A stretch of 45,894 nt of DNA from Burkholderiaceae bacterium (GCA_023954135.1 JAMLIN010000035.1:1-45894); one strand, 5' to 3'. Counted from the stretch's first letter, positions 28,105 to 36,835 are shown. Notes: generated by a model from the sequence alone, not told the origin. Translations and numbers: made by a program.

Positions 28105-28592
28105 TCCTCGACCAACTCACCGGCTGGGACTATCTGGTCCTGCTCATCCTCGGCATCTCGATCGTCCTCGGCCTGTTGCGGGGCATGATCCGCACCCTTT
28201 TCGCCCTGGCGGGCTGGGTGGTGGCCTTCATCGGGGCTCCGGTCCTGGCGCTGCCGCTGCTCGGGATCACCGGCCTGCCCATCCCGCCGTGGGTGGCGCT
28301 CGTGGTGACCTTCTTCGTGCTGCTGCTCGTCACCCGCCTGGCCGGCGTGCTGCTCGCCCGGCTGACCAGCAGCATCGGCCTGGGCGGGGTCGATCGCGGC
28401 ATGGGCGTTCTCGTCGGCGCGGCGCGGGCGGTGCTCATCGTCGCGGTGATCGCGGTGGCGGCCCGCCTGCTCGACATGCACCAGCAGCCCGCCTGGCAGC
28501 AGGCCGTGTCGCGGCCGCTTCTCGATGGCATCGTGCAGGTCGTGGACCCGTACCTGTCCTCGCGCCTCGCAAGCACGGCCGGACGCATCTAG
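28101..28592 (+). CDS. cvpA: CvpA-family membrane protein
   Basis: A 163-residue protein with four hydrophobic segments and the CvpA start WDYLVLLILGISIVLGLLRG. CvpA affects colicin V production and envelope integrity in E. coli; its molecular role is unsettled. The start is GTG at 28101, overlapping the SPOR gene stop. It lies 22 bp before purF, its usual partner. Confidence 0.93.
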   Translation: MILDQLTGWDYLVLLILGISIVLGLLRGMIRTLFALAGWVVAFIGAPVLALPLLGITGLPIPPWVALVVTFFVLLLVTRLAGVLLARLTSSIGLGGVDRGMGVLVGAARAVLIVAVIAVAARLLDMHQQPAWQQAVSRPLLDGIVQVVDPYLSSRLASTAGRI

Positions 28593-28614
28593 AACCCAAC
28601 GCAAGGGAATCGTC

Positions 28615-30147
28615 ATGTGCGGAATCCTCGGTGTCGTTTCCCGGACCCCCGTCAACCAGCTGCTCTATGACGGCCTGCTCCTGATGCAGCATCGCGGCCA
28701 GGACGCCGCCGGGATCGCGACCGCGCAGAGCAAGACCTTCAACATGCACAAGGGCAACGGCATGGTGCGCGACGTGTTCCGTACCCGGAACATGCGCTCG
28801 CTGCCCGGCAACTCGGGGATCGCGCATGTGCGCTACCCGACCGCCGGTTCGGCATCCAATTCCGAGGAGGCGCAGCCCTTCTACGTGAACGCGCCCTTCG
28901 GCATCACCCTGGCGCACAACGGGAACCTGACGAACTCGGCGGAGCTGACCGAGCAGATGTTCCTGCGCGATCGCCGCCACATCAACACCGACTCCGATTC
29001 CGAGGTCCTGCTCAACGTCCTCGCCAACGAGCTGCAGTCGGCCGCCTCGGGCGTGAGCCTCGATGCCGCCACGGTCTTCCGGGCGGTCTCGGCCCTGCAC
29101 CAGCGGGTCCGCGGCGCCTATGCGGTGGTCGCCGAGATCGCCGGCTACGGCGTGCTCGGCTTTCGCGATCCCCACGGCATCCGGCCGTTGTGCTATGGCG
29201 TGGCCGAAACGGAAGCCGGACCCGAGTACATGATCGCCTCCGAGTCGGTCGCCCTCGAAGGGACGGGCTTCCGGATGGTGCGCGATGTGCAGCCGGGCGA
29301 GGCGGTGTTCATCGATCTGGACGGCAACTTCCAGAGCCGCCAGTGCGCGGATTCGGCGTCGCTCAATCCCTGCATCTTCGAGTACGTCTACTTCGCGCGG
29401 CCGGATTCGCTGATCGACGGCGTTTCGGTCTACGACGCGCGCCTGCGGATGGGGGAGTATCTCGCCGAAACGATCGCGCGCCAGCCATGGGCCGGGGAGA
29501 TCGACGTCGTCATGCCGATTCCCGAGACCTCGCGTCCGTCGGCGATGCAGCTCGCGATGAAGCTCGGGCTGTCCTATCGCGAGGGCTTCTTCAAGAACCA
29601 CTATGTCGGTCGCACCTTCATCATGCCGGGGCAGGCGGTGCGCAAGCGCTCGGTGCGCCAGAAGCTCAATGCGATGAGCATCGAGTTCAAGGGGCGCAAC
29701 GTGCTGCTGGTCGACGATTCGATCGTGCGCGGCACGACCTCGCGCGAGATCATCCAGATGGCGCGCGAGTCCGGCGCGAAGAAGGTCTTCTTCGCCTCGG
29801 CCGCACCGCCGGTGCGCTTCCCGAACGTCTACGGCATCGACATGCCGACGCGCAGCGAGCTGATCGCGCATGGCCGCAGCGACGAGGAGATCCGCATCGC
29901 GCTCGGCGCCGATGCGCTGGTCTACCAGGATGTCGAATCGATGAAGCGGGCCGTCACCGAGCTCAATCCGCGCCTGACGAGTTTCGATACATCCTGCTTC
30001 GATGGCCGCTACATTACGGGTGATGTCACGCCGGAGTATCTCGAGCGCATCGAGCAGGCCCGGCTCGGCAAGCCGGATCTCTCGGACGACGATGCGCCGA
30101 GGGCGCAGATGAACCTGCTGTTCGGGGCCGTCCACCGCGACGGCTGA
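28615..30147 (+). CDS. purF: Amidophosphoribosyltransferase
   Basis: A 510-residue enzyme that catalyses the first committed step of purine synthesis, making phosphoribosylamine from PRPP and glutamine. After Met removal the N-terminal Cys2 (MCGILGVVS) is the glutaminase nucleophile; the PRPP-binding loop is VLLVDDSIVRGTTSREI near residue 365. The ATG at 28615 is fixed by the catalytic cysteine. AAGGGAAT before it may be the ribosome site. Confidence 0.98.
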   Translation: MCGILGVVSRTPVNQLLYDGLLLMQHRGQDAAGIATAQSKTFNMHKGNGMVRDVFRTRNMRSLPGNSGIAHVRYPTAGSASNSEEAQPFYVNAPFGITLAHNGNLTNSAELTEQMFLRDRRHINTDSDSEVLLNVLANELQSAASGVSLDAATVFRAVSALHQRVRGAYAVVAEIAGYGVLGFRDPHGIRPLCYGVAETEAGPEYMIASESVALEGTGFRMVRDVQPGEAVFIDLDGNFQSRQCADSASLNPCIFEYVYFARPDSLIDGVSVYDARLRMGEYLAETIARQPWAGEIDVVMPIPETSRPSAMQLAMKLGLSYREGFFKNHYVGRTFIMPGQAVRKRSVRQKLNAMSIEFKGRNVLLVDDSIVRGTTSREIIQMARESGAKKVFFASAAPPVRFPNVYGIDMPTRSELIAHGRSDEEIRIALGADALVYQDVESMKRAVTELNPRLTSFDTSCFDGRYITGDVTPEYLERIEQARLGKPDLSDDDAPRAQMNLLFGAVHRDG

Positions 30148-30169
30148 TCGGGCGCGAGGAGTACGAACC

Positions 30170-30994
30170 ATGTCGATGCACAGCAAGGCCACCCGGATCA
30201 CCGCACCGGCGATCACCGCGCGCAAGGGCGGCGAGAAGCTGGTCTGCCTGACCGCCTATACCGCGCCGGTCGCCGAGATCCTCGACGACAAGGCCGACCT
30301 GCTGCTGGTCGGCGACAGCCTGGGCATGGTGGTGCATGGGCTGCCGAGCACGGTCGGCGTGACGCTCGAGATGATGATCATGCACGGCAAGGCGGTGGCT
30401 CGTGGCGCTGAGCGGGCGATGATCGTGGTCGACCTGCCGTTCGGCACCTACGAGCGCTCGCCGCAGCAGGCGCACGAGAGCGCCTCGCGCATCATGGCCG
30501 AGACCGGCTGCCAGGCCGTCAAGGTCGAGGCCTGCGACGGAATTCCCGAGACCATCGAGTTCCTCGTCGGCCGGGGCATCCCGGTGCTGGGGCATGTCGG
30601 CCTGCGGCCGCAGGCGGTCAACGTCGACGGGGGTTTTCGCGCCAAGGGCCGTACCGAGACCGAACGCGAGCGGGTGCTCGCCGAAGCCCGCGCGGTCGAG
30701 AAGGCCGGTGCCTTCGCGACCGTGGTCGAGGGTGTCGATGCGGCGATCGCCTCCGAGGTCACCGCGGCGCTGAAGATTCCGACGATCGGCATCGGCGCGA
30801 GCGCCGACTGCGATGGCCAGATCCTCGTCACCGACGACATGCTCGGCATGTTCGACTGGAGCCCGAAGTTCGTGCGCCGTTATGCGAACCTGCGCGAGGC
30901 GATCGGCCAGGCGGCCGATGGCTATGCGCGTGACATCCGCGCCGGCACCTTCCCGGGCGAGGCCGAGCTGTACCGCTTGAAGCGCACGAAGTGA
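30170..30994 (+). CDS. panB: 3-methyl-2-oxobutanoate hydroxymethyltransferase
   Basis: A 274-residue TIM-barrel enzyme of pantothenate synthesis that adds a hydroxymethyl group to alpha-ketoisovalerate. The start KLVCLTAYTAPVAEILD, the metal-site VGDSLGMVVHG, and KVEACDGIPETI are diagnostic. AGGAG lies nine bases before the ATG. It is the last clear chromosomal gene before the integrated element. In many relatives purF is followed by metZ, not panB. Confidence 0.95.
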   Translation: MSMHSKATRITAPAITARKGGEKLVCLTAYTAPVAEILDDKADLLLVGDSLGMVVHGLPSTVGVTLEMMIMHGKAVARGAERAMIVVDLPFGTYERSPQQAHESASRIMAETGCQAVKVEACDGIPETIEFLVGRGIPVLGHVGLRPQAVNVDGGFRAKGRTETERERVLAEARAVEKAGAFATVVEGVDAAIASEVTAALKIPTIGIGASADCDGQILVTDDMLGMFDWSPKFVRRYANLREAIGQAADGYARDIRAGTFPGEAELYRLKRTK

Positions 30995-31097
30995 CTCCTT
31001 CGGTGGCGACGGGCGACTCGCCGCGGCGAAGGCGCCTGTCGCCCGAATCGGGACGGACCGCCGCGGGTGCGCTTGCGCCGTCCGCCCCGGGCGTGGT

Positions 31098-31249
31098 GTA
31101 ATCGATCCCAGCGCTGATTTGTCCTTGCTTGCGGGCGCTCAATAAATCCAGCTAAACAGGGGACCGGTCGAGCCGGTCCTGTTCGGGTAGTCCTCCAGGT
31201 TGCCCCCCAGCTGAACCCGCGACGCCTTGGTCAGGATCGCGGGTTTTTT
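31098..31249 (+). ncRNA. Possible small RNA ending in a strong terminator
   Basis: The 400-bp gap after panB has a TGTAAT (-10-like) at 31098-31103, then a strong hairpin (GGACCGG-TCGAG-CCGGTCC, closed further by AACA/TGTT, about 31155-31182) and a rho-independent terminator at 31214-31249. No coding frame is seen. The layout is that of an independent small RNA, but I do not recognise the family, and it could equally be the panB 3' end. Confidence 0.3.
31214..31249 (+). terminator. Rho-independent terminator at the ICE junction
   Basis: A perfect 9-bp stem AACCCGCGA (31214-31222) / TCGCGGGTT (31237-31245) followed by a run of T. The T-tract TTTTTTGT at 31244-31251 also fits the T-rich short target used by Tn4371-like elements, as far as I recall, so this may coincide with the left end of the ICE. 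Confidence 0.85.
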
Positions 31250-31310
31250 GTTTCACGATGACTCCAGCCCGACATTTCGCTGGACTGCGCTGTAGCCCGA
31301 TACAGCAGGT

Positions 31311-31340
31311 TTATCAATAACTTACGCGCGTCCATTATAT
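31311..31340 (+). promoter_or_regulatory. Candidate integrase promoter
   Basis: TTATCA (31311-31316), an 18-bp spacer and TTATAT (31335-31340), in an AT-richer stretch about 85 bp before the integrase start. Confidence 0.4.
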
Positions 31341-31425
31341 GCCGGTGCTTTCCGAAACCTGACCCGGCTTCCGCTCTCATGGCTCCCATGTGGCTCTTGG
31401 AAATCGGGTCTTCCAAGGAGTCATC

Positions 31426-32634
31426 ATGGCAAAGATCAAGCTCACCAAGACCGCCGTCGAGACGGCGCAACCCCAGGCGCAGGCCGTCGAACTGCGGGAC
31501 ACCGTGGTGCCCGGCTTCCTGTGCAAGATTACACCGGCGGGCCGCCGCGTGTTCATGCTCCAGTACCGCACGAACGCGGGCGAGCGACGCAAGCCCGCCC
31601 TGGGCCTGTTCGGCGAACTGACTGTGGAGCAGGCCCGCGTCATGGCGCAGGCCTGGCTGGCCGAGGTTCGCCGGGGTGGCGATCCTGGTGGCGCCAAGGC
31701 CGAGGCGCGCAAGGCGCCCACGATGGCCGAGCTGTGCAAGAAGTTCATGGAGGACTACTCCAAGAAGCGCAACAAGCCCAGCACTTGGCGCGGCTATCAG
31801 GCGGTCATCGACCGATGCATTGTCCCGATGCTGGGCCGCAAGAAGGTGGCTGACGTGAAGCGCCCCGACATTGCCGGGTACATGGAAAAGCTCTCCTACA
31901 AGCCCACCGAGGCGAACAAGGGCTTCGCCATCCTGCGCAAGATGTTCAACCTGGCCGAGGTGTGGGGCTTCCGCCCGGACGGCACCAACCCGTGCCGCCA
32001 TGTTCCGATGTATCCGCCCGGCAAGAAGACCCGCCTCATCGTGGACGATGAAATGGTGCTGATCTTTCGCCAGTTGGAGACGCTGGAGGCGGAGGGGCTG
32101 GAGAACTACGTCATTCCGCTGGCGATCCGCCTGCAATTCGAGTTCGCGGGCCGCCGCTCCGAAATCTGCACGCTCGAATGGGACTGGATCGACCTCGCAA
32201 ACCGGCGTGTGATGTGGCCTGACAGCAAGACCGGCGGCATGTCCAAGCCCATGAGCGCGGAAGCCTATCGGCTGCTTTCGACGGCGCCGCGTCGGGAAGG
32301 CAGTCCGTATGTCCTGCCGTCGCCCAACGACCCGACCCGGCACCTGACCTTCGGCGAACACTATGGCGGCTGGTGCCGGGTGCTCAAGGCCGCCGGCGTC
32401 CCGCACGTCGGAACGCATGGCATCCGCCACCGCTCGGCGACGGACATTGCCAATTCGGGTGTGCCTATCAAGGTCGGCATGGAACTGACCCAGCACAAGA
32501 CCGTCGCGCAGTTCATGCACTACGTCCATACCGAGGACAAGCCCGTGCGCGATGCAGCCGAGCTGGTGGCCAGCCGGCGTCAAGCCATCACCGGGGCACG
32601 GCGAACTGATCCGGTGGAAACAGCGACTACCTAA
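31426..32634 (+). CDS. int: Tyrosine-recombinase integrase of a Tn4371-like ICE
   Basis: A 402-residue integrase. The N-terminus MAKIKLTKTAVETAQPQ-like and the DUF4102-type arm (LRDTVVPGFLCKITPAGRRVFMLQYR) precede a SAM-like core-binding domain and the catalytic domain. Catalytic residues are visible: Arg in FAGRRSEICTLEW, His-x-x-Arg in HGIRHRSATD, a second His in TQHKTVAQ and the Tyr in FMHYVHT. It would integrate and excise the element. The ATG at 31426 has AAGGAG six bases upstream; an earlier in-frame ATG at 31390 lacks this. It reads inward from the left end, as expected. The family label rests on recollection of related integrases plus the backbone genes that follow. Confidence 0.92.
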   Translation: MAKIKLTKTAVETAQPQAQAVELRDTVVPGFLCKITPAGRRVFMLQYRTNAGERRKPALGLFGELTVEQARVMAQAWLAEVRRGGDPGGAKAEARKAPTMAELCKKFMEDYSKKRNKPSTWRGYQAVIDRCIVPMLGRKKVADVKRPDIAGYMEKLSYKPTEANKGFAILRKMFNLAEVWGFRPDGTNPCRHVPMYPPGKKTRLIVDDEMVLIFRQLETLEAEGLENYVIPLAIRLQFEFAGRRSEICTLEWDWIDLANRRVMWPDSKTGGMSKPMSAEAYRLLSTAPRREGSPYVLPSPNDPTRHLTFGEHYGGWCRVLKAAGVPHVGTHGIRHRSATDIANSGVPIKVGMELTQHKTVAQFMHYVHTEDKPVRDAAELVASRRQAITGARRTDPVETATT

Positions 32635-32643
32635 GCCAACTTC

Positions 32644-32678
32644 TTGCGATTCATACCCGAACGGATATAATCATGATT
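32644..32678 (+). promoter_or_regulatory. Promoter and palindrome of the HigB/HigA-like pair
   Basis: TTGCGA (32644-32649), a 16-bp spacer and a perfect TATAAT (32666-32671). The palindrome AATCATGATT (32669-32678) overlaps the -10 and the expected transcription start, suiting autorepression. An ATG at 32673 lies upstream of the likely start point, so translation probably begins at 32691. Confidence 0.55.
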
Positions 32679-32690
32679 CAGAAGCGCAAG

Positions 32691-33032
32691 ATGCTGTACT
32701 GGGAAGGCTCCTCGAAGAAGGACTTCAAGAAGTTTCCCATCGACGTACAGAAGGACATGGGTGTGGCGTTGTTCATCGTCCAGTTGGGCAGCACGCCACA
32801 TTCGGCAAAGCCCTGGAAGGGGTTGGGCCCCGGTGTGTATGAATTGGTGGAAGACCACCGGAGCGATACCTTCCGGGCGGTCTATACAGTGAAGATGGGC
32901 GATGCGGTACATGTACTACATGCGTTCCAGAAGAAGTCTAAGTCCGGCATCGCCACACCGCAGCCGGACGTGGAACTGATCGAGAAGCGGTTGAAGGCCG
33001 TGCTGGCCCGTCACAAGACGAGCGGGAGATAA
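32691..33032 (+). CDS. HigB/Tad-like (Gp49-family) toxin
   Basis: A 113-residue RelE-superfamily protein of the phage-derived Gp49/COG4679 group. The blocks LYWEGSSKKDFKKFPIDVQKDMG, KPWKGLGPGVYELVEDH and FRAVYTVKMGDAVHVLHAFQKKSK are typical of these mRNA-interferase toxins. The gene precedes its XRE antitoxin, the HigBA/Tad-Ata order, by three bases. The ATG at 32691 is preferred over 32673 because the latter lies only one base after the TATAAT box. It is cargo of the ICE. Confidence 0.85.
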   Translation: MLYWEGSSKKDFKKFPIDVQKDMGVALFIVQLGSTPHSAKPWKGLGPGVYELVEDHRSDTFRAVYTVKMGDAVHVLHAFQKKSKSGIATPQPDVELIEKRLKAVLARHKTSGR

Positions 33033-33035
33033 ACG

Positions 33036-33356
33036 ATGAAGCGTAGTGACCATTCGCAAGGCACTGACAACGTGCTGCGAGATTTGGGCTTTGACGATGC
33101 TGAAGAGCTTTCGGCAAAGGCAGCGCTCGCGCTCAAGCTCAATGAATTGATTGACCATCGCGGCCTGAGCCAGACGGAGACTGCTGCGATCACGGGCATG
33201 ACTCAACCAAAAGTGTCCCAAGTCCGCCGCTACAAGCTCCAGAACATTTCACTGGAACGGCTGATGCAGGCACTGGTGTCACTGGATCAGCGTGTGGAGA
33301 TTGTGGTGCAGCCTGCGCAGCGTACTCATTCGGCGTGCATTACGGTTGCCGCATGA
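33036..33356 (+). CDS. HigA/Ata-like XRE antitoxin
   Basis: A 106-residue helix-turn-helix protein of the COG5606 type: FDDAEELSAKAALALKLNELIDHRGLSQTETAAITGM then TQPKVSQVRRYKLQNISLERLMQAL. Such proteins neutralise the preceding Gp49-like toxin and repress the operon. GGGAGA lies before the ATG. The usual C-terminal end (VEIVVQP) is present with a short extension. Confidence 0.87.
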   Translation: MKRSDHSQGTDNVLRDLGFDDAEELSAKAALALKLNELIDHRGLSQTETAAITGMTQPKVSQVRRYKLQNISLERLMQALVSLDQRVEIVVQPAQRTHSACITVAA

Positions 33357-33381
33357 GTCGGTGGGGTCTGCATAGAGGGGG

Positions 33382-34371
33382 ATGGGGAGAATGAAGTTTG
33401 CTTATGAAGATTTGAGCGACGATCAGTTTGAGGTGCTGATCGTGCTCTTGTGCCAACGCTTGCTCGGTATCGCCGTTCAGGGATTCGCAAAAGGGCCGGA
33501 TGGCGGGCGTGACGCAAAATTCGTCGGCACGGCGGAACTGCACCCCAGCAAGGCCGCCCCGTGGGTAGGCACAGTCATTGTTCAGGCCAAGCATACCAAC
33601 GGGTACAACCGCAGCTTTTCGGAACTGGATTTCTACAGCACATCTAGCAGCAACACGGTGGTCGGCAAAGAAGTACCACGCATCAAGAAACTGCGCGATG
33701 CCAAGCAACTCGACCACTACATGCTGTTTGCGAATCGCCGCCTGACCGGCAATTCCGAGACAGAAATCCGTGACCACATCGCCGCCGAATGCGGCGTCCC
33801 TGCTTCGTCTATCTATCTTTGCGGCCTGGAACAACTAGAACTGTGGCTGAAACGCTTTCCAGAAGTAGCCCAGGAGGCGAATTTGGATGCGGTGGACTCA
33901 CCGCTGATTGTCAGTCCAGATGATCTTGCAGAGGTTGTCCAGGCGCTAGCACGTCAGAAGGATGGCCTCACGGCGTTACTCGACGACCCGCCCACCGTGC
34001 GCGTGACGTATGAGGAAAAGAACACGCTCAACAATATGACGGCAGCGTATGCGAAGGAGCAGCGGCGTAAATACCTTAAGGAAACGGCGCAAATTCGTAC
34101 TTTCCTGGCTGCACCAGAGAACATCGAATTGCTGCGCATGTACGAATCTGTGGTCGATGAGTTTCAGCTCAAGATCCTTGCGAAGCGCAAGGACTACCAG
34201 ACCTTCGACGAGATCATGGAGTATCTGGTGGATCTGCTGTTCAATCGTGACCCGGTTCTTCGGCAGCACGCCCACAAGCGACTGACGCGAGCCATTCTTT
34301 TCTACATGTATTGGAACTGCGATATTGGGGAGGTGGATGATGCTGCGGCCAACCAAACACTCACACCCTGA
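33382..34371 (+). CDS. ABC-3C system effector with restriction-endonuclease-like domain
   Basis: A 329-residue protein. The N-terminal part reads as a PD-(D/E)xK nuclease fold of the Mrr type: FEVLIVLLCQRLLG at residues 16-29, GPDGGRDAKF at 38-47 and VIVQAKH at 65-71, giving Asp44 and the Q-x-K pair Gln68/Lys70. The C-terminal half is helical (YLKETAQIRTFLAAPENIELLRMYESVVDEF, DYQTFDEIMEYLVDLLF) and matches the domain that couples effectors to ABC-3C systems. It would cut DNA when triggered by the ATPase. Lower GC than the chromosome marks it as cargo. The ATG at 33382 has GAGG 3 bp before; the ATG at 33391 is an alternative. Confidence 0.75.
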   Translation: MGRMKFAYEDLSDDQFEVLIVLLCQRLLGIAVQGFAKGPDGGRDAKFVGTAELHPSKAAPWVGTVIVQAKHTNGYNRSFSELDFYSTSSSNTVVGKEVPRIKKLRDAKQLDHYMLFANRRLTGNSETEIRDHIAAECGVPASSIYLCGLEQLELWLKRFPEVAQEANLDAVDSPLIVSPDDLAEVVQALARQKDGLTALLDDPPTVRVTYEEKNTLNNMTAAYAKEQRRKYLKETAQIRTFLAAPENIELLRMYESVVDEFQLKILAKRKDYQTFDEIMEYLVDLLFNRDPVLRQHAHKRLTRAILFYMYWNCDIGEVDDAAANQTLTP

Positions 34372-34588
34372 TCGCACGGTCATTAATGTTTCTCTGCTGC
34401 TCCTGTCGCGGCTGAAAGATCGTCGCGTCGATGAGTACGATGTACTGCGCAAATTTGCAAAGAAGCACGTTGTGGGTGGCGACGTGCTTTTCCTGCCTGC
34501 GCTCAATTTTCTTTATCTAATGGGCTTGGTTGAATATCGCCCCAAGACTGACGCAGTGGAATACGTGGGGCCAAATGAAGCTATCTAA
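34340..34588 (+). CDS. ABC-3C middle component
   Basis: An 82-residue winged-helix-like protein: MLRPTKHSHPDRTVINVSLL, then YDVLRKFAKKHVVGGDVLFLPALNFLYLMGLVEY. The opening PTKHxxPDRTxxxV and the ending LNFLYLMGLVEY correspond to the small ABC-three-component middle-component family (type 6, as I recall). It links effector and ATPase. It overlaps the effector gene by 32 bp and the ATPase gene by 14 bp. GGGGAGG lies just upstream of two adjacent ATG codons (34337, 34340). Confidence 0.78.
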   Translation: MLRPTKHSHPDRTVINVSLLLLSRLKDRRVDEYDVLRKFAKKHVVGGDVLFLPALNFLYLMGLVEYRPKTDAVEYVGPNEAI

Positions 34589-36371
34589 ACTCTATTCCAA
34601 CAAGCCGGATGTGTTCGAGCCCGTGGACTTTGCTCCTGGGCTGAATGTCGTCATGGCTGAAATCCGACTGCCGGAGAATCGAAACAAGGACACCCACAAT
34701 CTTGGGAAGACCACGCTGGGGCGTCTTTTGGACTTCGGCTTCCTGGCTGGCAAAGACCCTAAGTTCTTCCTTTTCAAGCATTTTGACTTGTTCAAGGATT
34801 TCGTCTTTTTCCTTGAAATTGAACTGGAGGATGGTTCTTTCATCACGATCCGACGCAGCGTAGAGGACGCAACCAAGATCGCCTTCAAGCAGCATGAAGC
34901 AGGCCACCAAGATTTGTCGGCGTTGGCGCTCGCGGAATGGGGGCATCGGGACGTTCCTTTTGAACGTGCACGCGAACTGCTTGACGGCCTGCTCGACTGG
35001 CGTGCTCTCAAACCGTGGTCTTACCGCAAGGCGCTTGGTTACCTGCTTCGGTCGCAAGAGGATTTTCGTGAGGTTTTCCAACTTCGCAAGTTCGCCTCCA
35101 AACATGCTGACTGGAAGCCATTTCTTGCACATCTTCTGGGCTTTGACGCCAAGCTCATCGCTGACCACTATGCGAAAGAGCACGAACTTGCCAAAAAACA
35201 GGAGACAGCGCAAACCATTAAAAATGAACTAGGAGGTTCGGTCGAGGACATCAGCAAAATTGAAGGCATTCTTCTGCTTAAGCAAAAGGACGCAGAGAAG
35301 AAGCAAGTGCTGCTGGATGCTTTCGATTTTCGTGCCCAAGACAAGGATCGCACCAAGAAGGTGGTTGATGAAGTCGATGAGCGAATCGCGGCGCTGAATT
35401 CGGAACGCTATTCCTTGAGTCAAAATAGGAAGAAGGTGCAGGCATCGTTGCAGGAAGATCAAATTCTTTTCAGTCCCGATGAGGCGCAGAGGTTGTTTGG
35501 CGAAGCTGGCGTGTTGTTCCAAGGGCAGATCAAGAAGGATTTCCAGCAGTTGATCGCTTTCAATCGGGCTATCACGGATGAGCGCCGCGGCTACCTCCAG
35601 GAAGAATTTGCGGAAATCGAAGGAGAGTTGAAGCGGGTGAGTGCAGAGCTGAATGTGCTAGGGAAAAAGCGTTCGGAAATGCTCTCCTTTCTGAGCGGGA
35701 CGGATGTTTTCACCAAGTACAAGCAGCTCTCGGATGAGATGGTGACATTACGCGCGGACATCACATCGTTGGAGCATCAGAAAGGCCATTTGCATCGCCT
35801 CCAGGAGTTGCGTACAGAGATTCGATCCTTGACGGAAGAGCGTGACCATTTGCAGGCACGGATTGAAGCCGACGTGGACAAGCAGAACTCCGATCAGGCA
35901 AGCCTGTTCTCCACGATTCGCGTTTTCTTCAGCGAGATTGTTGAGGAAGTCATTGATCGCAAGGCGCTGTTGAGCGTGGCGATCAACCAGGTAGGTCATC
36001 TGGACTTCAAAGCGGAAATTCTCGATGGATCAGGTAACGCCACCAGTGCTGACCTGGGGCATACATACCGCAAGCTGCTGTGCGTTGCCTTCGATATGGC
36101 CGTGCTGCGAGCGCACCTGGGCGAGAAGTTTCCGCGTTTTGTCTATCACGACGGAGTGTTGGAGTCGCTGGACGACCGAAAGAAAGAGAACTTGCTGACG
36201 GTTGTACGTCGCTATGCAGATTTAGGGTTGCAGCCGGTCATCACGTTGATTGACTCCGATTTGCCAGTACGAGCAGAAGATGATGCCCCTGTTTTTACAG
36301 CAAGTGAAATCGTCGTCACGCTGCACGATGAGGGGGATCACGGTCGAATTTTCAAGATGAGAGGGTGGTAA
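34575..36371 (+). CDS. ABC-3C SMC-like ATPase (DUF2326)
   Basis: A 598-residue SMC/Rad50-like ATPase. A Walker A-like loop HNLGKTTLGRLLDF lies at residues 41-54 (Gly44, Lys45, Thr46). Residues about 200-455 are a long coiled coil (e.g. ERRGYLQEEFAEIEGELKRV). The C-terminal ATPase lobe has a signature-like GNATSADLGHTYRKLL from about residue 487 and a Walker B-like FPRFVYHDGVLESLDD near 522-534. This domain order is that of DUF2326 proteins, the ABC component of ABC-3C systems that are predicted to sense invading nucleic acid. The ATG at 34575 overlaps the middle-component gene. Confidence 0.82.
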   Translation: MKLSKLYSNKPDVFEPVDFAPGLNVVMAEIRLPENRNKDTHNLGKTTLGRLLDFGFLAGKDPKFFLFKHFDLFKDFVFFLEIELEDGSFITIRRSVEDATKIAFKQHEAGHQDLSALALAEWGHRDVPFERARELLDGLLDWRALKPWSYRKALGYLLRSQEDFREVFQLRKFASKHADWKPFLAHLLGFDAKLIADHYAKEHELAKKQETAQTIKNELGGSVEDISKIEGILLLKQKDAEKKQVLLDAFDFRAQDKDRTKKVVDEVDERIAALNSERYSLSQNRKKVQASLQEDQILFSPDEAQRLFGEAGVLFQGQIKKDFQQLIAFNRAITDERRGYLQEEFAEIEGELKRVSAELNVLGKKRSEMLSFLSGTDVFTKYKQLSDEMVTLRADITSLEHQKGHLHRLQELRTEIRSLTEERDHLQARIEADVDKQNSDQASLFSTIRVFFSEIVEEVIDRKALLSVAINQVGHLDFKAEILDGSGNATSADLGHTYRKLLCVAFDMAVLRAHLGEKFPRFVYHDGVLESLDDRKKENLLTVVRRYADLGLQPVITLIDSDLPVRAEDDAPVFTASEIVVTLHDEGDHGRIFKMRGW

Positions 36372-36400
36372 CTCAATCCTCATTGGTTCACGCGATCAGT

Positions 36401-36478
36401 CAAGCCATCCTTCTAGCATTCAATGTGATGGCTTGTGCGCGTTAAGCAGGTCGATTGTCGTATCACTGGTACGACAAT
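36401..36478 (+). terminator. Two hairpins after the ABC-3C operon
   Basis: AAGCCATC (36401-36408)/GATGGCTT (36427-36434) and a perfect 9-bp ATTGTCGTA (36454-36462)/TACGACAAT (36470-36478). No T-run follows, so they may be termination aids or protein sites at the right edge of the cargo. Confidence 0.4.
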
Positions 36479-36527
36479 TCAGATACAGAAAATCTTCCCT
36501 CTATAAGCATCCGAGCGTCCCGGCGTA

Positions 36528-36640
36528 CCGCCGTCGGGCTCGCGGGCTGCGCCCCGCGCCTCGTTCCGAGTCGCGGCCATTCGGCTTTGATCCCTGACGC
36601 CTCCGGCCAGTGAGGGCCTGCGCGCTCCGCTTGCCGCAAA
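36528..36640. repeat. ICE intergenic repeat, diverged copy D
   Basis: The 464-bp gap 36372-36835 has no gene. This part shares CGGGCTGCGCCCCG, CGGCCATTCGGCTT and CGCGCTCCGCTTGCC with the copies at 42214 and 43441, though it is shorter and diverged. Confidence 0.55.
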
Positions 36641-36835
36641 CCCCGTGTGCAGAGGTAGTGGTGAGGGGGCGGTCTTGCTGTGTCCCTTCACCGTATCACG
36701 GCGGTCTTGCCGTCAAGGGCGGCGCGCGCTGGTGCGCGCTTGCGTCCTGGCGGCCGGCTGCGCCCCCTGACTGCTGCGCTGCGCCGTGACTTCGACGGTT
36801 CCGGGCAATTCCGCCCTTGCAACCGGAGAGCAGTC

